A DNA stretch of 64,000 nucleotides from Sipunculus nudus (GCA_026874595.1 CM049310.1:33729558-33793557); one strand, 5' to 3'; positions 1 through 11,487 are shown, counted from the first letter of the stretch. Numbers and translations: made by a program. The notes: generated by a model from the sequence alone, not told the origin.

Positions 1-1386
1 GTAAATTACCTTATATCATAAACCTTTTGCTGAGTGAAAACGAACTTTTGGTTTGACAACAAGAGCATTTTCTTGTAGACTTATATATATATATAAATCA
101 TCGTACTAAACACTTCTATTTATGATTTATTTATACGCCGCTTCATGGGAACAATCCATGTAATATAGTAGACCAAAGGGTTATGGATTTTCCTCTCTGG
201 CATTGCTTTGGAATCCCTTCATGTTGTGTACTGATAAAAAGAAGGGTTCCATTTAGCCCTCATGCTAAAGAATAAATGGAAAAAAAGCTCAGCCGATAAG
301 CCGTTGGCAAGTGGGTTTAAATTCCATGCACAGGTACCGCATTATCTAGAGAGCATAACGGTCCTCTCAGGCTCAGGAAGGATATAACAAAGAGCGGTTA
401 AAACAGCACCGTAAAGACCAGATAAAAAGGTTCAGTACTGAATACAAGCATATCCTGGCTAATCCGGATAAGGTTTTCATTAAGGTCATTCTATGGAAAA
501 AAATGACTTTTATATAAAGGTATTATTGGGTTTAAAGCCTGGTGCTAATAATCAGATGAGCCTTGCTCAAAGGAGGAGTCTTTATATGACATAGGAACCA
601 GGAGTTAAACTTTTGATTTACGAGTCTTTATCAGGACGCACATGGAACATGTTTAATGAAAGAAGTGCAGAGAGGTGGTGTAAGTCAACTGATTTTTATG
701 TCAAAACAGTGTTTATGATCAAAACCTCTGGGCATTGTCTGTAATCCTAAAAGCAGATATTACGCATGGCTTGCACAAGAATAACCTTTTTCAGGATCCA
801 CCATCGCGGACATGGGTGAAGTATTGAGTTTAGACTTTGTAAAGGTTTACGGTCTTTGTAATGTTTGGTCATTTTGTACCTTACTGAACATTTTACATGA
901 TTACACATGCAGTCACTACAATCCTGGTCACAAAAATTATAGCCTTACAGTATTTTTTAAAACATAAAAAACATTATTTTTAGATCAAATTAAAGTATTG
1001 CATTCTTTCAGTTGCACTAAATTATAGATCTATCCAAAGGAAATACTTTATCTAAATATTAAATCGGAGTCAATTAAACATGGATTCAACACAAGTGATT
1101 ATTGAATTAAATTATTATTTAGGATTAATCTTTTTTAACCCATTCTCACTTTTCATCTATTCTAAGATGTCTTTTGTTTTAATCATTAAAACTGCCAGTA
1201 AATCAGAGATGAAAGTTGCCCGCAATTGAGAAAATATATATATGATAATAAATAGTAAATTATTAAGGGACTGCCGGTAAATGGCAGTACATGGGGATGC
1301 CCTTACTAATGGCTACGTCCCTGAATATAGGATAAAGAATCTAAGATGTAAAAGACAGATTTTCCATTCCAAGTAAACGGGATTAA
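1..1386. other. Non-coding DNA, no recognisable gene
   Basis: AT-rich sequence with frequent stops in all frames and no recognisable protein. A short stretch near 285-350 has a loose tRNA-like B-box (GGGTTTAAATTCC) and could be a SINE remnant, but no cloverleaf can be built with confidence. Nothing else is supported. Confidence 0.5.
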
Positions 1387-2192
1387 CAGGGACGTAGTTA
1401 GGACTGAAGGAGGTGAGGGGGCCATGATCAGTAGGGGATCTAGAAATTCGAGAAGGGGGGGGGGGGGGCGCCAGTATGTTTTGGTATGTATGAAAACTAT
1501 TGTTATATATATATATATACATTATTAGTGGTATACGTATTTAAGTGTATGAAAATATAGATTTTTTTTTTTATTTTCAATTTTAACCATGGTTAATTAA
1601 GGTTAATTTCAGGTGCATTGGAAGAATATCACAGGATATTGGGATTTTTTTAAAAATGCAGAGGAGATTTGAGGCAATTTTTACAAAATAAGTATGAGGA
1701 TTTTCTGTTCCTGGAATAAAAGTTCCCCTATGTCTTTGCGTTATGTAGTAAAACTGTAAAGAGGTTCAATACTTAATATTTACATTTCTTCAAATTAGGA
1801 TATAACATTTCAATCATTTTCAAAATGTTAAATTCAATGGCGCAAAGGTGCATTTCCGTTTACAAATTACGAAATATTATCTTTTAGGTGTTATGCTCGG
1901 ATTAAAATAACTGATATGTAGAAGTCTTATGTTAAACTTTGCATTTTACCGGGGCCCGTGGTCTTGACAGCACACAGGACTCCTACAAGCAAAGTTCGCG
2001 ATTTCTAGTACCGGTATCACCAGAGGAGAAATTAGACCCTAACCAGGCCCTGGTCCTCTTCATTTTTTTTCTGCAGCTGTTCATAAATATCCTCAAAATG
2101 AAATTATTCACGAAAATTGGGAAATAGTATAAAATGACAGGCGCCATCTCTGGATCCGCAACTGATGGTAATTTAATGCATTTATATAAGTA
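1387..2192 (+). mobile_element. Composite TIR element, copy 1 (3' end lost)
   Basis: The stretch begins CAGGGACGTAGTTAGGA, a diverged form of the CAGGGGCGTAGCCAGG end seen at 24163. Nested inside at 1429-2164 is a second TIR pair: CAGTAGGGGATCTAGA at the left and TCTGGATCCGCAACTG at the right. The interior, including the segment around 1945-2040 with its CACACAGGACTCCTA motif, matches 24204-25119 in order and orientation. A G14 run lies at 1455-1468. The right end of the outer element is missing: the homology stops where a TTAA-flanked MITE begins at 2193. No transposase frame is visible, so this is a non-autonomous copy. The superfamily is not assigned. Confidence 0.6.
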
Positions 2193-2196
2193 TTAA

Positions 2197-3452
2197 GGCG
2201 GTTTCACACCGGATGCGTCCGAACGAATTTTACGTCCGAACGAAAATTTGCTGTACGAACGAAAAAATAAAATCCTTTATTTTATGTTGGTGCATACACA
2301 CCTAATCCGAACGACGCTATCCGAACGATAAAATAGAACATGTTCTATTTTTTGTCGTTCGCATCGAACAAAAATAGCTTCTTTTCACCTTCAACACAAA
2401 AGAGCTGGGACATTTATAACCAGACTGAGACATTTGTACGTTACATATTTGATATGTAAAACTGTACAACGAAGAAATGTTGTTTCCTTGTCCACTGTTC
2501 TAGAATTATGCATTGATAAAAGAAAAATATAAAAAGAGGGATTATCTCTATTTCAATTATATTTATTTGATTTAAACAGATATTTATAACTTTTTTTGCT
2601 CAATGATTTTTCGTTAAAATCACATTTCTTTTTATGTAATATGTATATTTCCTAAGGGGGGGGGGGATAATATTTTAATCATAAGGGATTTCAATCGCCG
2701 CTTGGCCACTTTTTTCAATTAACAATCGAGGACAAAACATAGACTTTTAAACCAGGTTAAGATATAATATTTCATGGTAAATTCTAATTGTTAATATATT
2801 ATTTGCAATATATTACAGTTATTCTCTGAAAGGAGGGGGGAGGGATGATTACATTGATCATCCCCTAGCCCCCCCCCCCCTCCTATATTAACACCTCTGA
2901 ATATAAGTCAGTCGTATAAGCGATGTGTACACAAATAAGCAACATTATCCAGGACTTGATGGTTGTTACCCAACCCCTCCCCCGAAAAATAAATGTTCCG
3001 TGATAAATTTAGAAAAAAATCATGAAACAATAATGATTTCATGTGTCATTTTTATTATAACAAAAGTATTATTTTCAGTTAAAAGTTTTGCATATAAACT
3101 GAAGTTTTAAAGCTTTGGGCAGACTATTCTAAATCATATTGGTTGATTTGAAAATCAAATATAATTCAAACTAAAAAATTTATTCAAACTTTGATTTAAC
3201 TTGAAATGCAGGAGTTACAATGGAATCCGTTCTGTTGAAACAACAGGTTGCACGTGTACATTTATTTTAAAGGCTTGTTGAAAAGGTAATCTGGGAACAG
3301 TCAGTGGTATAAATATATGTCACCTGTGAACTCAATTATATATTCAGTACACTCAGAGATAAACTTTATTATTCATTATTATTAATTACAAAATTAATTA
3401 GAAAATCAATTAACAAGTTAAAAAATATTCGACATTTTTCTGTATAGGTCTC

Positions 3453-3503
<51 letters not shown>

Positions 3504-3714
3504 GCCAATAAAGCCTATATTGTGAGCATCCGATATATTTCTCATATACCTGTCCAATACGAATTTCGGAGACGACAATTCCTCGGTCGGAAACCAAAAA
3601 TATCGTTCGGATTTGGTGTGAATGAAATTTCGGATGCGACAGGATTTTAGTCGGAACGACAGAAATATTCGTTCGTGTCATATTCGTTCGGACGCATCCG
3701 GTGTGAAACCACCT
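2197..3714 (+). mobile_element. piggyBac-like MITE flanked by TTAA
   Basis: The element starts GGCGGTTTCACACCGGATGC and ends with the inverted counterpart GCATCCGGTGTGAAACCACC. TTAA lies immediately outside both ends (2193-2196 and 3715-3718). TTAA target duplication is the hallmark of the piggyBac superfamily, although some other families also use TTAA. The subterminal regions are dense in CGAACGA/TCGTTCG motifs. A hairpin centred on GAACATGTTC lies near 2338-2347. No transposase is visible. The interior holds a homopolymer tract near 2868-2881 and a (CT)n(TA)n microsatellite at 3449-3503. Confidence 0.65.
3449..3503. repeat. (CT)n(TA)n microsatellite
   Basis: A CT tract with one CCC interruption runs directly into a TA tract. 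It lies inside the piggyBac-like MITE; the rearranged copy at 3719-5110 has only a short remnant at the matching place (near 4047-4060). Confidence 0.9.
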
Positions 3715-3718
3715 TTAA

Positions 3719-5110
3719 GGCGGTTTCACACCTGATACGTCCGAACGAATTTTACGTCCGAACGAAAATTTGCTGTACGAACGAAAAAATAAAATCCTTT
3801 ATTTTATGTTGGCGCATACACACCTTATCCGAACGATGCTATCCGAACAATAAAGGCCGTTTCACACCGGATGCGTCCGAACGAATATGACACGAACGAA
3901 TATTTCTGTCGTTCCGACTAAAATCCTGTCGCATCCGAAATTTCCGAACGATATTTTTGGTTTCCGACCGAGGAATTTTCGTCTCCGAAATTCGTAATGG
4001 ACAGATATATGAGCAATATATCGGATGCACTAAAAATATAGGCTTTATATATAGACCTATATAAAAATGTCGAATATTTCTGAACGTGTAAATTGATTTT
4101 CTCATTAATTTTTAATTAATAATTATTAATAATAAAGTTTTTATCTCTGAGTGAACTGACTGTATAATTGAAAATAATATTTACCACTCACTCGACCAAA
4201 ATTCCCATTTCAACATGAATTTAAAAATAATTGCACAACCTCTTGTTTCAAGAGAACGGATGCCACCGTAACTGCAGCATTTCAAGTTAAATTAAAGTTT
4301 GAATCACTAGTTAAGTTTGATTTATATTTCATTTTCAAATCTGCCAATATGATTTTGAACAGTCTGCGCACAGCTATGAAACTTCTGTTTTAATGCAAAA
4401 CGTTGAACTAAAAATAATACTATGATAATGATACAAAACACAAATGAAAAAAGTTATTGTTCCATGATTTTTTTTTCTATATTTACCGCGGATTTTTTTA
4501 TTGGTAATGAACAGCTTGTCCTGGATAATATCGCTAATTTGTGTTCATATCGCTTACACAGCTGACATATTCAGGGGCGTCAATATGGGGGGTGGGGGGG
4601 GGATGATCAATGTAATCATCCCTCCCCCCTTTCAGAGAATAACTTTAATATATTGCAAATAATATATTAAGAATTAGAATTTACCCTGAAAATTACATCT
4701 AAACCTGGTTTAAAAGTCTGTTCTGTCCCCGATTGTAAATTAAAATAAGTGGCCTAGCGGCAATTGAAATCCCTTTTGATAAAAATATAATCCCCCCCCC
4801 CCCAGGAAATTTACAGATTATATGGGAAAGAAGTCTGGTTTAAGTGAAAAAACCTTGAGCTAAAAAAATGTCATAAATATCTGTTTAAATAAAAAAAAAT
4901 TGATTTAAATAAAAATAATCCCTGTATTTATATTTTTATCACATAATTTTAAAATAGTGAACAAGGAAACAATACTTCTATGTTGTACAGTATTACATAT
5001 ATATCAAAAAGGTAACGTATAAATGAACCAATCTGGTTAAAAATATTCCAGCTCTTTTGTGTTGAAGGTAAAAAGAAGTCATTCTTGTCCGATGCGAACG
5101 ACAAAAAATC
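3719..5110 (-). mobile_element. Rearranged second copy of the TTAA MITE
   Basis: Positions 3719-3856 repeat the left end of the MITE (2197-2335) in direct orientation. At about 3857 the sequence switches to the reverse complement of the rest of the element: 3857-4020 mirrors 3520-3714, 4085-4170 mirrors 3320-3420, 4560-4690 mirrors 2765-2905, and 5045-5107 mirrors 2350-2410. The switch point corresponds to the internal hairpin near 2338-2347. The arms are clearly homologous but contain many substitutions and indels, so the event is not recent. Together with 2197-3714 this makes an inverted repeat with arms of about 1.3 kb and a spacer of about 140 bp. Confidence 0.65.
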
Positions 5111-5373
5111 TTTAAAATCTTTCTTTTAAGTTTCAGGATTATTGTCAGTTATTTGCTTTACTAAATAAATGGGTGGTTGGTTATAAAGGTATACATTTTG
5201 CAAGTATCCTTCTCTAAAATAAATCACTTCATACTCCCTTTAAAAAAAGCTGTGATTTTCACCAAAAATCCACTGTATTTTTAGTTTTCTTATTATATCA
5301 ACATTTTGTTTTGTATTTCTGATTTCTGATATACAAATATAAGATAATATATACATATATTTTGATAACTTAC

Positions 5374-5431
5374 CAATAATAAGAAGAATAAGCAGCCACC
5401 AAAGAAACCTGACTGCCCTCAGAAACGCCAT
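5374..5431 (-). CDS. First coding exon with signal peptide (partial gene)
   Basis: On the minus strand an ATG at 5431 in the context GAAATCATGG opens MAFLRAVRFLWWLLILLII, an N-terminal signal peptide or signal anchor with a basic n-region and a strongly hydrophobic core. The coding stretch then meets TTG|GTAAGT (intron starts at 5373), a near-perfect splice donor, leaving the reading frame in phase 1. The frame reads on into the intron to about 5240, but that part is AT-rich and not protein-like. A TATA box lies 64 bases upstream of the ATG. The product is therefore probably secreted or membrane-anchored. The mature protein cannot be named because the next exon is not identified; it would lie below 5370, within or beyond the MITE palindrome, possibly outside the window. 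No homologue is recognised. Confidence 0.5.
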
Positions 5432-5494
5432 GATTTCCAGGAGGTCACATCACGCTTGTATTGTGGGTTTGTTCGTTCAGCGGGAGGATTGGCT

Positions 5495-5501
5495 CTTTAT
5501 A
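5495..5501 (-). promoter_or_regulatory. TATA box of the signal-peptide exon
   Basis: The minus strand reads GGGTATAAAGAGCC. The box lies about 64 nt before the ATG at 5431, so a start site 25-30 nt downstream would give a 5' UTR of about 35-45 nt. The flanking 5440-5700 is less AT-rich than its surroundings. The large minisatellite begins about 290 bp further upstream. Confidence 0.45.
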
Positions 5502-5787
5502 CCCTGCCCATGGATTATGATTGATTGATGTCAGCGGAGCTCCTGGTGATTTCAGAACAGACGATTAGAAAGGTCTATGTAATCCAGCTGGTCTTTGATC
5601 TGGGCACTGACATTCATGGATAATGGGGTCTCAATGATCCTGCCTGATTGCTACCGTTCTTTAATACTGTATCATTGCTGTATGGCTGCTTCACTCTCAA
5701 AGAGGATAATAATTCTGGGAAAATAAATGTCCTAAATAGACAGAACTTGAGATAGATAGCATGTATCAAGATTCATTGGAAACATCA

Positions 5788-8700
5788 GATTTCATGATTC
5801 ATAGGGAGACAGGAAAAGTAATGATTCATAGGGAGACAGGAAATGTCAGGGTTCACAAGGAGACAGGATATGTCATGATTCATAGGGAGACAGGATATGT
5901 CATGATTCATAAAGAGACAGGATATGTCATGATTAATAGGGAGACAGGAAATGTCAGGGTGCACCAGGAGACAGGATATGTCATGATTCATAGGGAGACA
6001 GGAAATGTCAGGGTTCACAAGGAGACAGGATATGTCATGATTCATGGGGAGACAGGATATGTCAGGGTTCACAAGGAGACAGGATATGTCATGATTCATG
6101 GGGAGACAGGATATGTCATGATTCATAAAGAGACAGGATATGTCATGATTCATAGGGAGACAGGATATGTCATGATTCATAGAGAGACAGGATATGTCAT
6201 GATTCATAGGGAGACAGGATATGTCATGATTCATAGGGAGACAGGATATGTCATGATTCAGAGGAAGACAGGATATGTCATGATTCAGAGGGAGACAAGA
6301 TATGTCATGATTCAGAGGGAGACAAGATATGTCATGATTCATAGGGAGACAGGATATGTCATGATTCAGAGGGAGACAGGATATGTCATGATTCAGAGGG
6401 AGACAGGATATGTCATGATTCATAGGGAAACAGGATATGTCATGATTCAGAGGGAGACAGGATATGTCATGATTCATAGGGAGACAGGATATGTCATGAT
6501 TCATAGGGAGACAGGATATGTCATGATTCATAGGGAGACAGGAAATTTCAGGGTTCACAAGGAGACAGAATATGTCATGATTCATGGGGAGACAGGATAT
6601 GTCATGATTCATAGAGAGACAGGATATGTCATGATTCACAGGGAGAGAGGATATGTAATGATTCATAGGGAGACGGGGAAATGTTAGGGTTTACAATGAG
6701 ATAGGATATGTCATGATTCATAAGGAGACAAAATATGTCATGATTCACATAGAAAGGATATATCAGTGCCTTCAGGGAGACAGAATATGTCAGGGATCAC
6801 AATGAGACAGGATATGTAAGGGTTTACAGAGAGACAAAATATGTCACGGTTCACAGGGAGACAGGATATGCCAGGGTTCACAGGGCGACAGGGTATGGCA
6901 TGATTCACAGAGATACAGGATAGGTCAGGGTTAACAGGGAGACAGGATAGGTCAGGATTCATAGGGAGACAGGTTATGTCAGAGTTCTAAGGGAGACAGT
7001 GTATGTCATGATTCATTGGGAGACAGGAAATCTGATGGTTCAAAGGGAGACAGAATATCTCATGGTTCACAGGAAGACAGGACATGTTAGGGTTCACAGG
7101 GAGACAGGGAGACAGGATATGTGATGTTCACAGTAAGACAGGATGTGCCATGATTCACAGGGAGACAGAATACGTCAGGGTTAACAGGGAGACAGGATAT
7201 ATCATGATTTACAGAGAGACATGATGTGTCAGGGTTCACAGGGAGACAGTATATGTCATGATTCACGGGGAGACAGGATATCTCATGGTTCACAGGGAGG
7301 CAGGGTACGTAATGGTTCACAGGAAGACAGGACATGTTAGGGTTCACAGAGAGACAGGGAGACAGGATATGTGATGTTCACAGTGAGACAGGATGTGCCA
7401 TGATTCACGGGGAGACAGGATACATCAGGGTTAACAGGGAGACAGGATAGGTCATGATTCACAGAGAAACAGGATAGGAGAGGATTCACAGAGAGACAGG
7501 GTATGTCATGATTCACAGGGAGACCGGACATGTTAGGGTCCGCAGGGAGACAGAATATGTTATGGTTATTAGGGAGACATGATCTGTCATGGTTTTCAGG
7601 GAGACAGGATATGTTATGATTCATAGGTAGACAGATTCTGTTATGATTTACAGAGAGACAGGATATCTGATGGTTCACAGGGAGACAGGACATGTTATGG
7701 TTCAAAGGGAGACAGGATATGTGATCTTCACAGGGAAACAGGATGTGCCATGATTGACAGGGAGACAGTATACGTAAGGGTTAACAGGGAGACAGGATGT
7801 CATGATTCTCAGAGAGACAGGATATTATAATGAAGAGGAATCCAGGATATGTCATGATTCAGAGGGAGACAGGATATGTCATGAATAACAGGTAGACAGG
7901 ATATGTCATAATTTGCAGAGAGACAAGATATGTCAGGGTTCACAGGGAGACAGGATATATCATGATATATTGTTTCACAGAGAGACAGGATATTTCATGG
8001 TTCACAGAGAGACAGGATACTTCATGATACAGAGGGAGACAGGATATATTATATTGTTTCACAGAGAGACAGGATATATCATGGTGCACAGGGAGACAGG
8101 ATATTTCATGATTCAGAGGGAGCAGGATATATCATGACATAATGTTTCACAGAGAGACAGGATATATCATGATATATTGTTTCACAGAGAGACAGGATAT
8201 ATCATGGTGCACAGGGAGACAGGATATTTCATGATTCAGAGGGAGCAGAATATATCATGATATATCATGGTGCACAGAGAGACAGGATATGTCATGGTTC
8301 ACAGAGAGACAGGATACTTCATGATACAGATGGAGATAGGATATTTCATGATATATTGTTTCACAGAGAGACAGGATATGTCATGGTTCACAGAGAGACA
8401 GGATACTTCATGATACAGAGGGAGACAGGATATATCATGATATATTGTTTCACAGAGAGACAGGATATATCATGGTGCACAGGGAGACAGGATATTTCAT
8501 GTTTCAGAGGGAGCAGGATATATCATGACATAATGTTTCACAGAGAGACAGGATATATCATGATATATTGTTTCACAGACAGACAGGATATATCATGGTG
8601 CACAGGGAGACAGAATATTTCATGATTCAGAGGGAGCAGGATATATCATGATATATTGTTTCACAGAGAGACAGGATATGTCATGGTTCACAGAGAGACA

Positions 8701-9205
8701 GGATACTTCATGATACAGAGGGAGACAGGATATATCATGATATATTGTTTCACAGAGAGACAGGATATGTCATGGTTCACAGAAAAACAGGATACTTCAT
8801 GATACAGAGGGAGCAGGATATGTCATGACATAATGTCTCACAGAGAGACAGGATATATCATGGTGCACAGGGGGACAGGATAATTCATGATTCAGAGGGT
8901 GACAGGATATATCATGATATATTGTTTCACAGAGAGACAGGATATGTCATGGTTCACCGAGAGACAGGATATGTCAGGGCTCACAGGGAGACAGGATATG
9001 TCATGGTTCACAGAGAGAAAGGATATGTCATGGTTCACCGAGAGACAGGATATGTCAGGGCTCACAGGGAAACAGGATATGTCATGGTTCACAGAGAGAC
9101 AGGATATGTCATGTTTCACCGAGAGACAGGATATGTCAGGGCTCACAGGGAAACAGGATATGGCATGATTCACAGAGAGACAGGATATGTAATGTTTTCA
9201 TCGCA
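5788..9205 (+). repeat. Minisatellite array, 27-bp unit, 3.4 kb
   Basis: The unit is 27 bp and contains CATAGGGAGACAGGATATGT. In 5788-6690 about 34 copies follow one another with few changes and almost no indels, mostly CATAGGG/CAGAGGG/CACAAGG and ATGATTC/AGGGTTC alternatives. From 6690 to about 7950 the same period continues with more substitutions. From about 7950 to 8935 copies are interspersed with a 35-bp variant to give an 89-bp higher-order repeat, and 8935-9205 returns to plain 27-mers. Because 27 is a multiple of three and the unit lacks stops in some frames, long open frames exist on both strands (repeating nine residues MIHRETGYV on plus). These are best read as a by-product of the repeat rather than as a protein. 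Confidence 0.95.
7950..8935 (+). repeat. Higher-order repeat (about 89 bp) within the minisatellite
   Basis: CATGATATATTGTTTCACAG recurs at 7961, 8168, 8347, 8436, 8559, 8647, 8736 and 8913. The spacings are 207, 179, 89, 123, 88, 89 and 177 bp. The core period of 88-89 bp equals one 35-bp variant unit plus two 27-bp units, and 177-179 is twice that. Many of the variant units contain the perfect 16-bp palindrome ATATATCATGATATAT. This is the pattern expected when a block of several monomers is amplified as one unit. Confidence 0.85.
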
Positions 9206-9212
9206 CATAAAT

Positions 9213-10633
9213 TTATTAGGCAATTATAATTGGAAATACATGAAAAACTGCAGCTGTGTATAAAAGGTTTTAATCATACATAAGAGTTATACAGGAACAA
9301 GCTATGGACTCCACATTACACCAGTCACCAAAATAGTTAAGGAGTCCACATGTTTGGGAAAGATAACCTCCCGTGTCCTTCCAGTCTTATTTTGCATGAA
9401 ATGAAATACACAACACTCATTTGAAATGAAAACATATCTGTATGCCAGGTGTTATGTCTTATTAAATAAGAAATATATATACTAACCAAAAATACAAATA
9501 TATCTGAACTTAAAACCGCTTCATCAAAATGTCGATATGAGATTTTCTGCAGGACTTTCATTGTGTTCTTTTAAGCGAAATGCCATGGGAGACTCGTGGT
9601 ATTATGGACATTCTAAACATTGCAATGAAGACAATGTTCGGGTTGAAATTTCAACTTAGTTTATGCCTGTATATATCATGTTTTAATCAGTCGAAGTACA
9701 GATACTTATACCCGGAGATACGGCATATCAAATAGTTTTTCTTGTGTCAGCTCTGATTTTTTAAAACTCATCCCGTTACGCTTTTCAATTCAATTTACAA
9801 AGAATTATAACATATCAGTACCATTTCCTATATAAAATAATTGAATTGATACAGCCGATATATATATATATATATATTTATGGAATATATCAATATGTAT
9901 AAGATAAAAGTTAAGTGCTTATCTGACAAACAAATTTGTAACGGCCATCTTCAGTTTCCGAATGAGGGGACAACAAGAGAATAACTCGGTTTGGTAATTG
10001 GATTTTTGGGAAATATATTGCTAAAGCTATGGACGTACCTGAAAATATTTTGGGATGGTTAGGATAACACCTAAGAACAAATCTTAAACTTGGAAGTTAT
10101 CTGGTTCTATAAAATATTAATTCCTTAAGGTTTCTTTACCATTGTGAGATTTGGTTATTTACTGATATGAGCTACTTTTATTCTTGCAAGTTCCCCTGTG
10201 TCGTGGCTGTAATACTTAGTACTGTAAGCAGTGATACCTAAATTCTCTCAGTGTACACCAAAGTATGATCAAGTTCTTGGCAGAGGTATGTGTCTATGCC
10301 GTCAAGGACTGTTTATTTTTAGTTGGCGTTTTTATTAATTGATTGCTGAAAACTACGGGGTGCACACGGGAGTCACCTTCCCGGCTTTAGATGCCCGTCA
10401 CCTTATATCGATGTCCCTTGGATGAGTGAGTGTATGGTGAGCCCACTTGTTGTCCCCTAACATGGACATTAATACGCTCTGCTGCAACACGACATGTATA
10501 TATGAGGTGTCATGACAACTGTAGTATCTCTTTACGTTTTTCCTGATATTAAAATGGCAAGAAGAATTTTACCTTGCTGTGGGGCGGATAAGAAACCCTT
10601 TTCCCTAAAAGCTGAATTCTCATTCCTGGTTTA
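9213..10633. other. Non-coding DNA, no recognisable gene
   Basis: AT-rich sequence with an (AT)n tract at about 9858-9880. Open frames here are short and unlike known proteins. No repeat family was recognised beyond the end of the minisatellite. Confidence 0.5.
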
Positions 10634-10849
10634 TTAACCTGCACATTTTTTCTCAGATCTGATACACACACTGAATTTAGAGCCGAACCGCATAGTTATA
10701 TCACATACATGCTGCTTATGCAGGCGTGTGATTTCCAGGAAAACACCATTAAACATCCCTAGTTCTGCGAATTTCGCACTGGCCAGTTCTTCACACAAGG
10801 GTTCATGCGGAGGGTGGTGTATACCTCGTCCGTCTACGTCAGGAAGAAA
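10634..10849 (-). CDS. Candidate exon, unknown protein
   Basis: On the minus strand a pyrimidine-biased stretch ending in CTTCATCAG provides a 3' splice acceptor. The frame that follows starts FLPDVDGRG, is open for 71 codons and ends in TAA, with the overlapping AATAAA of GTTAATAAACC right after it. This stretch is visibly richer in G+C than the DNA around it, uses varied codons and has four cysteines near the C-terminal half, all unlike random AT-rich frames. An alternative reading is an internal exon using GCAG|GTTAAT as a weak donor. No upstream exon was found and no family is recognised. The frame can be extended upstream of the acceptor to an ATG at 10927, but that part looks intronic. 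Confidence 0.35.
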   Translation of the reverse strand, partial: FLPDVDGRGIHHPPHEPLCEELASAKFAELGMFNGVFLEITRLHKQHVCDITMRFGSKFSVCIRSEKKCAG

Positions 10850-11293
10850 CTGATGAAGCCAAATGAAAATATATCTAATCATGAACGACCATTTGCAGAG
10901 ATTCTTCAATAAAAAAACATTTTCCATTCAAACTGGTAAAGTATTTTTTCTTCCTTGCACAAAATGCCAAAAATCTTTCGCTTGCAACACAAAGAGAAAT
11001 TGTTCTTTACCAGTGAACAAGATTCTATAACCATAGGCTGATGTTACATACTCAAAATGTTAACTGTCATGCTATATCAAGAGCGACATGGCATACTCCC
11101 ACCAGCGTCATGATATTATCAGAACTGAGTGCAAAATGTTATCATTTTTTGGATCATGCTTGTTGTACACGTTTTTGTGTAAGTTTTATAGGTTTTATTC
11201 AACAGACAATGATATGATAAAGCTTTGGTGGTAATAAAAACACAGGATACATTATACCAAATCTGAATGTTGATGTTCGTTGTATGCCTAACA

Positions 11294-11487
11294 AACCCGA
11301 GAATTGGCTGATAAGAATTTTGTATTCCTCGCCAAGTTTATATATTTATCCTTTGAAGTCGTCACTACATAATAGATTCCTTATTTCGTGTTTTTCATAC
11401 TGCAGATCAGTAGATTAAACAAACAATCTTCCACAATAAGTATGTTATTTATGAACCTCTGGACGCCATGCGTTCTTGTTTTGCAAG
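11294..11487 (+). repeat. Direct repeat, left copy, flanking inverted minisatellite
   Basis: This segment matches 11733-11937 in order and orientation, from AACCCGAGAA through GGCTGATAAGAATTTT, CTTTGAAGTCGTCACT and CTGCAGATCAGTAGATTAAA to the ATGCGT(T/C)(T)TTGTTTTGCA boundary. Differences are scattered substitutions and an 11-bp gap near the start. A patch of minisatellite sits between the two copies. Confidence 0.85.

Noticed and set aside
5788-9205. CRISPR array
   Set aside because: The units are directly adjacent with no unique spacers, and the DNA is eukaryotic with no cas genes.
5761-9263. Long open frames (308, 293 and ~90-120 codons) read as repeat proteins
   Set aside because: They lie wholly inside a minisatellite whose period is a multiple of three, occur on both strands, and have no start context, splice sites or stable C-terminus.
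9337-9561. 74-codon minus frame after the minisatellite
   Set aside because: No domain, no conservation within the window and no splice support.
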